In this document: positions 31,893 to 44,467 of the stretch, in pieces
Position numbering within the stretch: the stretch's first letter is position 1
Layout of the letters: every line of letters begins with the position of its first letter
Source: Hydrangea macrophylla
Taxonomy: Eukaryota; Streptophyta; Magnoliopsida; Cornales; Hydrangeaceae
NCBI GenBank assembly: GCA_033977485.1
Contig: CM066990.1
Span: 13,396,001-13,460,000 of the forward strand
Direction of reading: 5' to 3'
DNA length: 64,000 bases
Translations under genes and position numbers: made by a program
Notes under the pieces: generated by a model
The model's database searches: none
Seen by the model: only the letters and a program-made list of their open reading frames with translations
Told to the model about the DNA's origin: nothing

Positions 31893-34800
31893 CCTTGAAC
31901 TACGCTCGACCTGATTCCCATTCGGGGATACGTAGGCAACCACATCGGTTCGGTCGACACCATCATAATCAAACCAATTTCTTTCAAGACCTTGCCTTGA
32001 ACTACGCTCGACCTGATTCCCATTCGGGGATACGTAGGCAACCACATCGGTTCAGTCAATACCATCATAATCAAACTGATTTCCTTCAAGCCTTGCCTTG
32101 AACTACGCTCGACCTGATTCCCGCTCGGGGATACGTAGGCAACCACAACGGTTCGGTCACCCCACCTACCTAAAAATCAACCCGCTTCTTTCCAACCATG
32201 GCCCGAACTACGTTGGCCTGATCCCCACTTGGGGGTACATAGGCAGACTTTCAAAAAAGAAAAAGAAGGATGGCTCGCTAGGTCAAAAATCCGAAAGGAC
32301 GCATAGGCAAAAATTAGAGCTAAATCCAGAGTGAGCAATAACAAAAGAGAGAAAAGAGCTCGTTAGGTCACCTCACTGGTGCCTAGGCAAAAGTTATGAG
32401 CATTTGAGAGATTAAAGTCACGGTCCTTGCCTCAAGCCAGAAATCATCTTCCACACTAGGGGCAAACTTTGGCTACTCGCCTTGTTTGCCTAAATTTTAC
32501 TATCTACCCTTCATACAAGGGGCAAACTTCGGTCACCTACCTCGTTTGCCCAAAACCTCCAATGAACCTTCCTCCAAACTAGGGGCAAACTTCAGTCATT
32601 TACCTCGTTTGCCTACCGATCCCACTTCATGGCCTTCAAACTAGGGGCAAACTTCGTTTGCCACCCGATCCCTATACACCAATGGTAAGCCTTCAAGTCA
32701 CACACATTGTCTTGAACAGATGGAAACGGAGCATCTTTTATTCTATAAGCTAAGGCACTAATTCAAAGCGCATCTTGGGAGAAGCAAAGAAATTTATTAG
32801 ATCAGTAGGGAGGAATTTTCAAAAATACGATTCACAATCCAAGTGATGCCACGTTAAGGTGAGAAGTAAACACAAAAGAGAAAGGGTACATCATTTATGA
32901 CAAGAGCACATTAAGTTTTGGCAAGTCGAGCTTGTTTCATTTCAGTGTCAAATGTGTCACCCTCGCGCGTCGGTGTCTGTCAGTTTTTGAGTCTGAGTCT
33001 ATCGTAGTCTCAAATGTGTAAGTCAATAGTGACGAATAATGGATTTTTCAAATCAAGTTATAAAGAGCATTCCAATGACAATGCAAGCAGGAGTTCTAAA
33101 CGTTATTACTGCACCAGTCAAGGCGTCAGCATGAGAAGCGTCAAAACTTGGGGAGAATTTCATCCCTTTCCAAGCTGTCGAAAGTTAACCACCTTTGTTC
33201 ATGCAACATAAGTCCATAAGTGGCTGTTGATCTTTCATTTTTTGTCCATGCAACATAAGTCCATGAGTGGCTGTTGACTGTCTTCTTTCTTCATGCAACA
33301 CAAGTCCATGAGTGGCTGTTGATCTTTCATCTTTCGTCCATGCAACATAAGTCCATGAGTGGCTGTTGACTGTCTTCTTTCTTCATGCAACATAAGTCCA
33401 TGAGTGGCTGTTGATCCTTCATCTTTCGTCCATGCAACATAAGTCCATGAGTGGCTGTTGACTGTCTTCTTTCTTCATGCAACATAAGTCCATGAGTGGC
33501 TGTTGACTGTCTTCTTTCTTCATGCAACATAAGTCTATGAGTGGCTGTTGATGATCTTCCTTTCTCCTAGCAACATAAGTCCATGAGTGGCTATTGATCT
33601 TTCGTTTTTCTTCATGCAACATAAGTCCATGAGTGGCTGTTGATGATCTTCCTTTCTCCTAGCAACATAAGTCCATGAGTGGCTGTTGATGATCTTCCTT
33701 TCTCCTAGCAACATAAGTCCATGAGTGGCTGTTGTTCTTTCATCTTTCTTCATGCAACATAAGTCCATGAGTGGCTATTGATCTTTCGTCTTTCTTCATG
33801 CAACATAAGCCCATGAGTGGCCGTTGATGACCTTCTTTCATCCTAAAGCAACATAAGTCCATCACTCTCCTCTTTCAATATCAAAACCTTAAGTGCCGCA
33901 GGCCATCTCCGTATCTCTCATCACAAATAGAATGATACCTTGACTCCCATTTAAAGGACGTATTTCCTTCTTCCTAGCAGAGTACATTATCCTTCAGCTC
34001 CCGGAGGCCCTGATCGGCCCTCTTGGATTGAGCGCCGAGAGAGATTCTCAAAGAATCCATCAGCTCCCGAAGGCCCTAACCGGCTCTTTTGGATTGAGCA
34101 TTGCGAGATCTGACTAACCACGAGAGATTCGGAGATGGATCCTGGTTCTAGGTCATGATTTGAAGAGAGATTCTCAGAGAGTCCATCAGATCCCAGAGGC
34201 CCTGACCGGCCCTCTTGGATTGAGCACCGAAAGAGATTTTTTGAGAACCCTACATCATCCCCTGAGGATAGAAACCAAAAGATACCAGCTCCCGGAGGCC
34301 CTGACCGGCCCTCTTGGATTGAGCGCTGAGAGAGATTCTTAGAGAGTCCATCAGCTCCCAAAGGCCCTAACCGGCTCTTTTGGATTGAGCATTACGAGAT
34401 CTGACCAACCACGAGAGATTCAGAGATGGATCCTAGTTCTAGGTCAAGATTTGAAGAGAGATTCTCAGAGAGTCCATCAGCTCCCGAAGGCCCTAACCGG
34501 CTCTTTTGGATTGAGCATTACAAAATCTGACCAACCACGAGAGATTCAGAGATGGATCCTGGTTCTAGGTCAAGAATTGAAGAGAGATTCTCAGAGAGTC
34601 CCCTACCATCCCCAGCAGAAGATAGCAGAAGTCCGAACCGATTCTCCGGACTTGTCATCATTAGGATCGGCCAAAACATCACCCGCAGTCAAATCACCCC
34701 GATTCCCATGGCAAGCACTGTCTATTCACAATCCGTGTCTACTGATTATCATGAGCTTTCTCACCTGTCAGTCATTATGAGTTTCCTCACTTATCGTGTG

Positions 34801-35448
34801 CTTCTTCACTCCGGTTATCTCACCTGTCAATTATCGTGAGCTACCCCACTTATCATGAGCCTCCTCACTTTGGTTATTATAAAACTGTCGGTTATCATGA
34901 ACTCCCTCGCCTATGGGTTATCCTTAGTTGTCATCCTCAGGGACCCCACATCTGACTACATTCGTTCGCAAAGCACACTTCCCAAATTCCAGAAGTTTGC
35001 CCCTAGACCCACAGTCTTCTAAACCTTAATGTCTTTATCCGAGTCATCTACCACATCACAGTCACAAACACTAGCACAACACCGGCCCACTCGGAGTGGC
35101 ACACCCCACATCACCTGCTCATACTAGGATCATAACACTAGACATGATAGGACTCATGACACAATTCATATCACATCCATGCATTGCATATCACTCTTTT
35201 AGCATAGCATCCGCCTGATTGTTGTGTATGTGCATGTGTGATTGGTTCCTTTGTGCCCTGAACTACGTCCTGGTCTGATTCCCCTTGGGATACGTAGGCA
35301 GCTCACGCAGAGCGCGACCAGCACTAGCCTCAGCATCATTGCATCTTTTGCAACGCTTTTTATCCTAAATCTATAGCCTCCAAAAAGTCCTGTCTCTTCA
35401 AAACTTTGGCACTCGCTTGCGACATGCGTTGCCTCACAAGTTCCTGCC
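31893..35448 (+). repeat. Hairpin-repeat arrays, internal region 2
   Basis: Same series as in internal region 1: CTACG...CGTAG units 31893-32249, GGGGCAAAC...GTTTGCC units 32457-32665, 46-bp units 33200-33862, GGAGGCCCTGACC units 33996-34603, TTATCATGAGC units 34743-34872, and a last CTACGT...ACGTAG unit near 35264. No coding frame. Confidence 0.85.
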
Positions 35449-35462
35449 AAAGAGGGGCAAAC

Positions 35463-38400
35463 TGTAGACACCCCATTTTGTCGGCTATCAGATTTAGGAG
35501 ACCCATAACTTGGTGGTTCACAATGATCGAAAAAGGACTCAAAAGGACTCCTGGAAGTTGGTTCTATTTCTCAAAATGCTCAGAATGACCAAAATACCCC
35601 TGAAAGCCCAAAGCTCTCAGATTTGGACCAAAAGTTCTGGAAACATACTACGTCATAAGAAAAATGATAAAAAGAGTTTTTAAGTAAAATCGGATGAAAT
35701 CGTCAGCTCCCAGAGACCCCCGAAAGTCTCAGAAGTTCCCGGAAAGTCCCCGTTGATCGGTTTGACCAAGGCTTGACCAGGTTTGACCAAAGTTGGACCA
35801 AGTTTGACCAAAATCGTCCGAATTCACCGGAATCATTCTAGATCATGAGAAAAGTATTAAAATGAGTTTTAAAAGAAAATCGAGCGAAAACGTCAGCTCT
35901 TGGGAACTCCCAGAAGTTTCCAGAACTTCCCGAAAATCTCAGGTTTGACCAGTTTGACCCGAATTTGACTTTAAAACCGGGGCACCGAAACAATTTTCAA
36001 ATATTTTTCATGGATACTAGAGGTCGATAGCTTTCAAACGGTATGTCGCACGCAATTTTTGGGTTTAAAACGAGTTTATTATGAATTTCCAAAGATGAAA
36101 AAGGCGATCAAATCGGCCTTTATCGTAAATACCGCAAAACTTTTCAAAGTGACCTATCCCCGAAATATTTTTTATGTAAAGTAGACTCCATTACATTTCC
36201 AAAGGTATATCACAACCTCAATTTGGAGTTCGTACGCATTTTCTGTGAATTTCGGACGAAATAGGGCCTTTTCGCGAATACCGGAACCTCTGGGGGCCTA
36301 AACAGCATTATCTGGACGAAGGAGGAGCAGTGCCGCCGCGGCACTGGCCTAGTGCCACCGTGGCACTCCCCTCCAGAATAGTGTATTTTTGTAATTTTTC
36401 TTGGGGATTCATTTTGATTAATTGAAAACCAAAACGATGTAGTTTTATGTTCACAGATGTTTGGGACCAATGGGAACACTTCTAAAATCCCAAAACCACC
36501 CCAAATTGGCCTATATAAACCCCCCATTGCTCTTCATTTTGGGGGGGCCAAGTGCAAAAGCTTGAAAAGTTGTAGAGAAGAAGAGAGATAGAGATAGGTT
36601 TAGAAGAGAGAAAAGGAGCTTCCTCCTACTATTTTGCTATAGAAAGTGAGTTCTAATCTTGTGTTCTTCCATTACCTCTCTCATACTTCACATCCCAAAC
36701 ACCCCCAATCACCATTCTTGAGCATTCTTGAGTTAGGAAGCTACTTCCATGTCTAAATGTCAAAATCTATGAGTGAAACACCAAGCTACAAGTCCAAAAT
36801 CACATTGATTATCATCCATTGATTGTTATTTACTTGCTTGTTCATATTATGTTCATCTCTTCTTACCTCATTTCTTTTTATTTTTCTTTATTTACTTACT
36901 TTTTCTTCATCATCTAAATGATGACATGAAGTTTGAGGTGATTGAATCCTTATGGATAGTAGCTCTTGACCTCAAAAACATGTTTGATAGATGATGATCA
37001 TAACTTCAATACCTCCAAGGTATTCTTGAAGTGTATTGAAGTTATGTTCTAATAAAAATAAATCTTTCCAACAATCTTGGAGGTTCTTGATGATGAGTTT
37101 GATGTTGAAATTTCAAGTGGCTATAATCTTCATTGAGTATTGAAAATATGCTTTCAAAACATCTACTTCAAAACCCCTCTTAAAACCCCTCATTTTAATC
37201 TCAAGAAAGAAAACTCTAGTTTTTCCCAAAACTTTCAAAACAGTGAGTCAAAACAGTGAATAATCTGAGTTCAAAGATTTTCCTAGAACTCAATACTCAA
37301 CATATGGATGCAAGGCCACTTGGAAAGTCTTCCTAACCCATTGGAGAACACCCATGATTTTTGGTTTGACTTGGAAGTACTTGGAAATGGTCCATTTGGA
37401 TCCAAACATTCCTTCCAGACATTCTGTTTTTGCTGTCACAGCAGCTAGGTCCACTTCCAACCTCTTTTTCAGAACACTTTTCCAAAAGGGGTGGTCCTAA
37501 CTTATTTTTCCCTCAAACTTCAATGTCTTAGGAAACTCTTTGTATAAAATGGGCCTCTAGATCATTCGTTTTCATTTTCTAAGCTTTTCTAACATTTCAG
37601 TCGACAGTACGGACTCTATTTCTGAGTGACCTTTGTTGTTTATGTGATTTATCTCAATCTGTAGTAGTTATTAAAGATTGGATTTTTGGATTGTGTTCTA
37701 GACACAATAAGAAACATCTCCATAAAAAATCATGCATTGAAAACATTCCTAACCCCTCTTTTCAATTTTCCAAAGATCTAGTTACTGTTTTGTCCACTAT
37801 TCACAGCAAGCACATTTTAACTTTCATTCTTTGATTTGATGCTTATATGCCTTCCAAATTAGTTCATATCTTAGGAAGTAGTTCATACTACATTTGTACA
37901 TATCCCATGATGATTTCATTCATTCATTCATACACATTATATACTTCTAAGTCATTCTAGGAATCCATGAACACAAAGCACACTACAACCTTGGCACATT
38001 CTAGATACATAAATTGCATCCATGCAAGATTTGGGGCCTCCATGGCTCCTAATCTAAGAAGATTATAAGGAATGAACTTGATCACACGTTCATGCTTCCC
38101 CCGATCTAATCTTCCTTTCTCATCCGTCCCGGGGATTGAGAGGTCTTCTTTTCTTAAAGATTAACACGCATCATACTAGTTTTCTAAGCATATTTTGTTT
38201 TCTTTATTTATTTGTTTCAAGAACAATTCATGTCCCCTTTAGATTAGGAAAACTTGACTACTTAATATATGATTAGACGATTTTTCCTCGGTTTATTTGT
38301 GTGATTTTCACTTTACATTGTATGATATTTGACTTAGATCTTATGAATGATATCTTATCTTTTGATTTTCAATTTCAAGATTCTTATGTGATGTAATATA

Positions 38401-38785
38401 CTATCATAGTATTAATTGCCGAACCATACATAGTATAAGATGATTATTTGGATGCTAATTGAGGCCCGTTGAGAGACGGGGCGAGTTGAGGGTGTTTTAG
38501 TCGTGACAAAGGCTCCTTCCTCTCTCGTACCAAAACCCTGAGCCAAGTTCTTTGGTTATGAAGGGTCGGTGCCCTTTATCCGTTTGGGTGAGTCAAAATT
38601 AGGTTTCTTGGTTCCTTAAAGACCAAGTGGCGACTCTGTATCTGTTTTCGAAAGACCTTCTTTTCTTCGAAATCAACCTCTTGTTTTCTTTCAAATCAAT
38701 TCCAAAACAAAGGAAAATCAATTCCGAAACCCCGAAAACAAACAGGAAAAACCGGGGAGTGGACGACGGATTCCGCATGTCCACA
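35463..38785 (+). mobile_element. LTR 3 of nested Tat/Ogre-type tandem
   Basis: 3323 bp, ending ATGTCCACA directly before the target duplication CACAA. Two GC hairpins (36330-36344 and 36352-36366, the second GTGCCACCGTGGCAC). TATA at 36512-36519. Confidence 0.93.
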
Positions 38786-38790
38786 CACAA
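38786..38790. repeat. Target site duplication CACAA, right
   Basis: Matches 13875-13879. The single pair flanks the whole three-LTR array and no other pair is needed. Confidence 0.85.
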
Positions 38791-39040
38791 CAAAAAATAA
38801 ATGAGGCATGCAATGACTCACTCCCCCCCCCCCAACTAAAACTAAACATTGTTCCCAATATTCTAAACTAAGCATATAGACATGTAAAGTAAAGCGAGAG
38901 AATGAAGGATGTTACCTCGAGGCGTTAATAACTAGATTTTTTTATTTTCTTTTATTTCTTTCTTAAGTTATCTGCAAAATCATTAGTAGTAGCAAGGAAA
39001 AATAGAGAATATAATACAACTACTCAGTAAATAAATTCGG

Positions 39041-40747
39041 TTAATCAAGATTTTTATCATAAAGTAACAACCGAAATTTTTGAGGATCCTCCCAATGAAA
39101 TAATTTAACAGTGAGAAGACTTTTGGGATCCTCATATAAATGCAACTCCCCCCAACTAATGTCAGGCTCAAGGTCAGAGGAGATGATGCAAAAACTATGG
39201 CCTCTAATTTTTTTGTGGACAATTAAAAGAGGTATACCACACTTCTTAGAAATTATATGGAAGAAACGATCTTTCGTGTTGGTAGTTCCTATAATAGCCT
39301 CTATTTTAATACAAGGAGGTGGCCACGGTTCGATAAAAGGAGTAGGGTCTAAGTAATATTCTAATTTAGTTTCATTACCATCCTCTTGTCTTAGAATAGA
39401 ATCTGTAGAAATATGATCATATGAATTTAATTTTTGTTCTATGCACATGGTTTTGGACTGGACTTGGATAAAGCTATCTATTTGAGCCTCGATGTCATTA
39501 TTACTCAAGAAGGTCAAGGAGTCTAGAAGATTACTAGCATCTTGTTGAAGTTTAAGATCATCTAATGTGGGCCCAAAAGTTTCTAAGTCCGCTCTCAAAG
39601 AATTTTGAAAAATAAAATTTTATGAAGAACATGTCCTAGAATACTTACCATCCTCTTCCACAAAATATTCTATTTTTTCAATAGCGAGGTACACATAACT
39701 TTCAAGCTCGGGATGAGAGTTTTGATTAATAGAGAGGATACGTGATGGGCAACTTGGTGACAGCACCTCTTCGGCCGAAAGAGGCGAGGGTTCATAAATA
39801 TCAAAAGAATCTAAATTAGATTTAGAATTTTCAATTACGTCCTCCCTAGGGTCACTATCAACTGTAGGAGTAGAGTCAATAGGTAACTCCTCCTTTCCCA
39901 ATTGTGTGAAATCACCTAAACTCTCATTCTATTTAAAAACCTCATTCTCATCCTTGTAACTCTCCTCACTATGTTTGTCGTCTATTGAGCTGCTCTGGAC
40001 AAAGAGATTGTGCAATTTTATCCAGGCAGTGAAGGAGTTGATGTTTGGGGTTGTATATTGAGGAGAAGATGGTTCTACAACTTCATACTCAATGGTTTGG
40101 TTTTGAAGTTCTTGTTGGGTTATCACTTTCTCGAATGAGTTGTTAACCTCATTCAGTATAAATAAGTTATTTTCCTCCAATTCCATTCCATTATTAGTGT
40201 CTAAAAATTTAGGTTGTAATGTTGAAAGACTGGTATAATCTTCTAAAGGTTGGCTTGCATATGCTTGTTGATATATAGTTTCAAATTTATCAAGGGCACT
40301 ATCTAGCCTTTTCATTTCACTAAGTAGTAATTTTAACATACCATTATCCTCAACTTGGTTATTCTCCTCATTATTACTATATGAAGTTTCACCCCATTGT
40401 GGTTGATGATAGTCCCCTTCCCATTGTGTTTGTAAACAAGACTCCCCAGAAGGAAAGTCTTGGTGCGTTTGGTAATTGTGGGAACTATTACTATATCCTA
40501 CATTATTATTTTGGTTATATCCCCATTGCGATTGAGAGAACTCTCCATGTGGAGGTTATTGATACGTTTGATAATATAGGGGACTACTACTATTGTTTCC
40601 CCATTTTGGTGGTTGGTAGCACTCGGATTGATAATCTGCGTCATATGTGGGTGCTTGCCAACTTGGGGGATTGTTTTCATTACCTAATGTGTACCTATTG
40701 GTGGCATTTGTGTTTGTGTTGTATGGAGGGTAATATGGATAAGGCAT
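39041..40747 (-). pseudogene. Unrecognised long ORF of element N (three nonsense codons)
   Basis: Reading leftward from ATG at 40747, about 180 bp after the primer site, one frame runs about 569 codons to the stop at 39041-39043. It is interrupted only by TAA at 40556-40558, TAG at 39929-39931 and TAA at 39620-39622, with no frameshift. The first 140 residues are rich in Tyr, Pro, Asn, Gln and Trp, with recurring PPKWGNN, SQWGYNQN and QPQWGE units. The middle is acidic, with MLKLLLSEMKRLDSALDKFE as a likely helix. The last 185 residues look globular (FFHIISKKCGIPLLIVHKK, SWGELHLYEDP, LFHWEDPQKFRLLLYD). I see no Gag core, zinc knuckle, protease or RT. Position suggests a particle or packaging role, but no function is supported. 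Confidence 0.7.
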
Positions 40748-40907
40748 GTTTACCCAAATTTTTAAACAATTGAATTTTTATTTTTTATTTTTATCTTGTG
40801 GGAGAAAAAGTCCAAAAGTTTTTCTTTTATTATTTATTTTATTTTATTTTTTTTAAGAAAAAGAAGAAAAATGGAAATAACTTAGTAAAATCCTAACCTA
40901 GTTGCCT

Positions 40908-40925
40908 TCCCCGGCAACGGCGCCA
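40908..40925 (-). other. tRNA-Asp primer binding site of element N
   Basis: On the minus strand TGGCGCCGTTGCCGGGGA, complementary to the plant tRNA-Asp 3' end, 6 bp from the 5' LTR edge at 40932. It fixes the orientation of element N. It is only the tRNA tail, not a tRNA gene. Confidence 0.9.
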
Positions 40926-40931
40926 AAAACT

Positions 40932-42562
40932 TGACACGACTAAAAAGTTGTGCACTCTTGTGCAACACCCAAGTGTAAGTGATCGTGCAAGTAATATAGT
41001 ACTGGAAGTCCAGGTCGATTACAAAGGAAAGGAATAGGAAGAATATATACTAAGTTACAACCTAACGAAAAGGAAAAGAAAATAAGAATGTTGAGAGTGG
41101 ATGTTCTAACGAATCCTAATTAATTAAATTAAACTAAATAATAAGCTAAAGCATAAAGAAACATAACTAATTAAATAGATAAACCAAAGGTGTTGGAAAT
41201 ACGTGAATCCACATTGATCCTAACCATCTACCATGCAAATTCATTAATGTTCTATGGAGTTCATTCCTTTTCAGTATTCCGTATTTTTCTACAGATAAAT
41301 AATCAATAGCCCTTAAATGTCCAGGACTATATCATCATAGTTGATTTAAAATACTTAGAAGACGGTTTAAAACAATGATTATTACTTGCACTCTAAATGG
41401 TGTTAGCATTCAAAGTAGTTTTCAAAAGTCATTGAAGAAAATAGCCATAAGGCTTCAAGTTCTAAAAAACTATTGTGACAAACTGAGCTTATATGGACAA
41501 TTTGATGACAGATTTCTAAAACAGAAATCATGAAATACTTAAAAGAATCATCTCAGGAATTAACATGTTCGATCGATCGATGCTCTCTCGATCGATCGGA
41601 CAGCATCATCCTTCAATCGATCGAAATGTCTTCGATCGCTTGACTATGGCTCTGTTTCGATCGATCGAAATATCTTCGATTGATCGAGCCCAGGTTTTCT
41701 ATATCATACATGGCAGAGGCTAAGAATCAATATTTCATCACACATTTCCAACGTCTAAACTACGAAAACATGAATAAACGAATACAGAAGTAGTAACCTA
41801 GAGTAATCATACCATATAAACTAATAACAATGAAATAGAGAAAAGGAAAAGAAAAACTTAGAATAATCTGAAATAAACTTATAATAAACATGAAAGAAAC
41901 TTGAATCTTGAATAATCTTCAATAAAACAATGGAAATGATGAAGAGTAACATGAATCTAACCTAATCTACTCCTAATCTAACCATAAAACTACCCTAAAA
42001 CGGCTGTTTTTTGCGTTCTAGAGCGTCCTCCTTTCGTCTGATGTCAAAACGACTTATTTATAGGGTTCCTATAGAGTTTACGTAACTTTTGGAAGAAAAT
42101 AAAGCTCAATCAATCGAATCGATCGAAGGTTCGATCGATTGAACTCTCCTCAAGCCCTTGAACTCTCTGATTTTGATAGTTCTGCAAACCGATAGGAGAA
42201 TGACCATAACTTTTCACTCGGACCTTGGATTGACCTCCCATTTATGGCCACGCGACCATAACTCAAAGATCTACATTTCATATTTCTAGGAAAATCTTCC
42301 AAATCTGAAGTCTTCATTGTCAAAAATGTCGTTTTCTCAACTGCTTCTGTTGTTCTCTTCACCAGAATCACTTTCTTTAGCTTCACTTCATTGATTTATA
42401 TTCTAATACCTATAAATCAATGCATAAACATATGTTTTAGCATTAACACAATAAAAAAAATATTGTTATTAGAATGCACCTAAATGTAGAGACTTTGGGG
42501 ATAAAAGTATGCATAAAGGACCATGTAATACGCTATGAATATGCACTTTTCACCTCGAATCA
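40932..42562 (-). mobile_element. 5' LTR of minus-strand non-autonomous element N
   Basis: 1631 bp, paired with 10480-12131. TATA at 42054-42062 (minus), palindrome groups at about 41568-41692 and 42106-42142. The two LTRs differ more from each other than the three nested Tat/Ogre LTRs do, as expected if element N inserted first. Confidence 0.9.
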
Positions 42563-42567
42563 GCCAT
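42563..42567. repeat. Target site duplication GCCAT, right
   Basis: Second copy of GCCAT flanking element N, followed by GTGAGAGC of LTR T. Confidence 0.85.
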
Positions 42568-42718
42568 GTGAGAGCTTTGAGTGCCACATTGGCTCTTAGA
42601 TATCCCAGATTCATTCTGAACCCTTGATTTGACCCTAACCTATGTGGAAATGCCCAAAAATGTGAAAATTTGTGTCTCACATCGCTTAGCTATGAAAATT
42701 TTCATCCAAAACTCAAAC

Positions 42719-42726
42719 TATAAAAG
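42719..42726 (+). promoter_or_regulatory. TATA box of LTR T
   Basis: TATAAAAG, with pyrimidine-rich DNA downstream. It lies about 150 bp right of the element N insertion. Confidence 0.6.
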
Positions 42727-43856
42727 AGGGTCCTCCCTACCCCATCCAAGACACCTAAAAATCCTGAGGACTAGAGAGCCCAATGAAACCCCTCTGAGGA
42801 TTCCGAAGTACTTCTAGAAAGTCCTTAGGAAAAGTATAAGTTTTTTTAAAGCTATGATTGATTCTTGGAGTTCGCGGTGCCAGTAAAGCTTTGCCGGAGG
42901 AGGATTCTGAGAGGAGTTCTTTGGGTGAGTTCTTCTTCCTTATTATTTTTATACTTTTTATTTCTGTTTGATCTTTAAAGTTCTAGGATAGTTTTAATTC
43001 CTTATTTGTAGTATCCTATTAAAATGGAGTTATCCTAAGCGAAGCTATCCTTATGTGTCGGGGTAGCTGGAGCCTCGGGGGGTTGGTATCCAATCCATGG
43101 ATATCCGATCCCTGGGGATAATGAAACTTTAATTTGGATCAACGAGTCTAGATTTAGGGCATTCACGTAGGAATAATGTTATAATTCATATTAATTAGGA
43201 TAGTAGGCTATCCATGTTTTATTCTTAATCATGCTTCATCCATGCATAACTAAATTAATTCACTTAGTTTAATTCATAAATTAACACTTATTCATGCACA
43301 TCCATAGACATGCACACTATCCTCACTTAGAATAGTAGGTTATCTATACTAGGGATAACACTTAATTAGACTTGCACATGCACACTACTACACATAACAG
43401 TCATGTTTGGATACACATATATGATATCCATGACTAGAATAGTAGGATATTCTTAGATTATCCTCTATATATTATGCTTTATTGTCCAAATCATGGTTAA
43501 TTAGGGTAATTGGAAATGCTAAGCTATCCTAGGTAAGTTCTCTAGCACCCCTCTTATTTACTGCTTTCCTAGGATCACAGAGGATCATGCTTAGGTGGAT
43601 AAAACACAAATTTTAAATTCCCTACATGATTACTTGTGCATAGAATTCATGTTAGGGTTTTGAGTGTGATTTTCACATTTAATTTTCTTTTATTTTCTTT
43701 CGCATACATAGATGAGCATAGTAATACGTTTAGTCCCCGAATTACTATTTTAGCACTTGCATTGCATGTAAATGTACAATTTATTGCACGATTGTCTTTT
43801 ATTAGTTGTTTATAACTTGAAGTAGGATTACATTAGAATAATTGAAACTGTCCACA

Positions 43857-44467
43857 TAATGTCTAGTCAATCACCTTGAAAGCTGAGTAGAGGCCCATCT
43901 CATGATGGGGCAAAAGTTGATGTTTTAGCACAATCTAGCTCCTTTCTCTCTTGTACCCTAACCCCCGAACTGAGTTCTTTGGTGATGACGGGACGGTGCT
44001 CTCTATCCATTGAACATAATAGATTTAGTTTTCTTGGTTTCCTTTATCAAACCAAGTGGCGACTCTATTAGTGAGGATCTCTCTAGATTTAGCCTTGTGG
44101 GATAAAACATGGATTACTCACTCGTGTAGCCTCAGAGATGGATCATGGGCATTGATTGTTGCCTCAGGTAGGATAAAAGGTCCCATGGAATCCAAAATAC
44201 GAGTAGTCCAAATCGATCGGATAGGATAAAGGATAATGAAGTGTGGTGAACCACACTCATGGCTGTTGGCATGGGATGTGAATTGGGATCAATCAAGCAG
44301 TTTTAATCCTTCTAGATCCCAAGCTTGGTTCAGGTACCCAGAATTGGCGACTCTGCTAGGGACTAAACTAATAGGGTTAGACTCCAAATCTTTCAAGGTT
44401 TTTTGACTTTATATTATGAGGATCGTACGTGCATTAGTTTTAGGAAAAAGAAAATCGTGCAAGAAAC
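43857..44467 (+). repeat. 611-bp direct duplication of U5 and primer site, first unit
   Basis: From AATGTCTAGTCAATCACC to just before the same text at 44468. It holds the LTR T U5, the LTR end, the primer site TGGCGACTCTGCTAGGGAC (44345) and about 100 bp of leader. Confidence 0.8.

Larger units (their letters stand above)
42563..44340 (+). mobile_element. LTR T, second part (Tat-like)
   Basis: Continuation of the LTR begun at 9922. TATAAAAG lies at 42719-42726. The U5 text (GAGGCCCATCTCATGATGGGGC, read in parts; CTCTTGTACCCTAACCCCCG; ACCAAGTGGCGACTC) parallels the U5 of the nested Tat/Ogre LTRs. It ends GGTACCCA, followed by a primer site at 44345. Confidence 0.75.

Noticed and set aside
40381..40773. 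Plus-strand 130-codon frame
   Set aside because: Shadow of the minus-strand ORF of element N, which has the correct position relative to the primer site and a coherent composition.
40908..40925. Possible tRNA-Asp gene
   Set aside because: Only the last 18 bases match; there is no acceptor, D or anticodon arm. It is a primer binding site.
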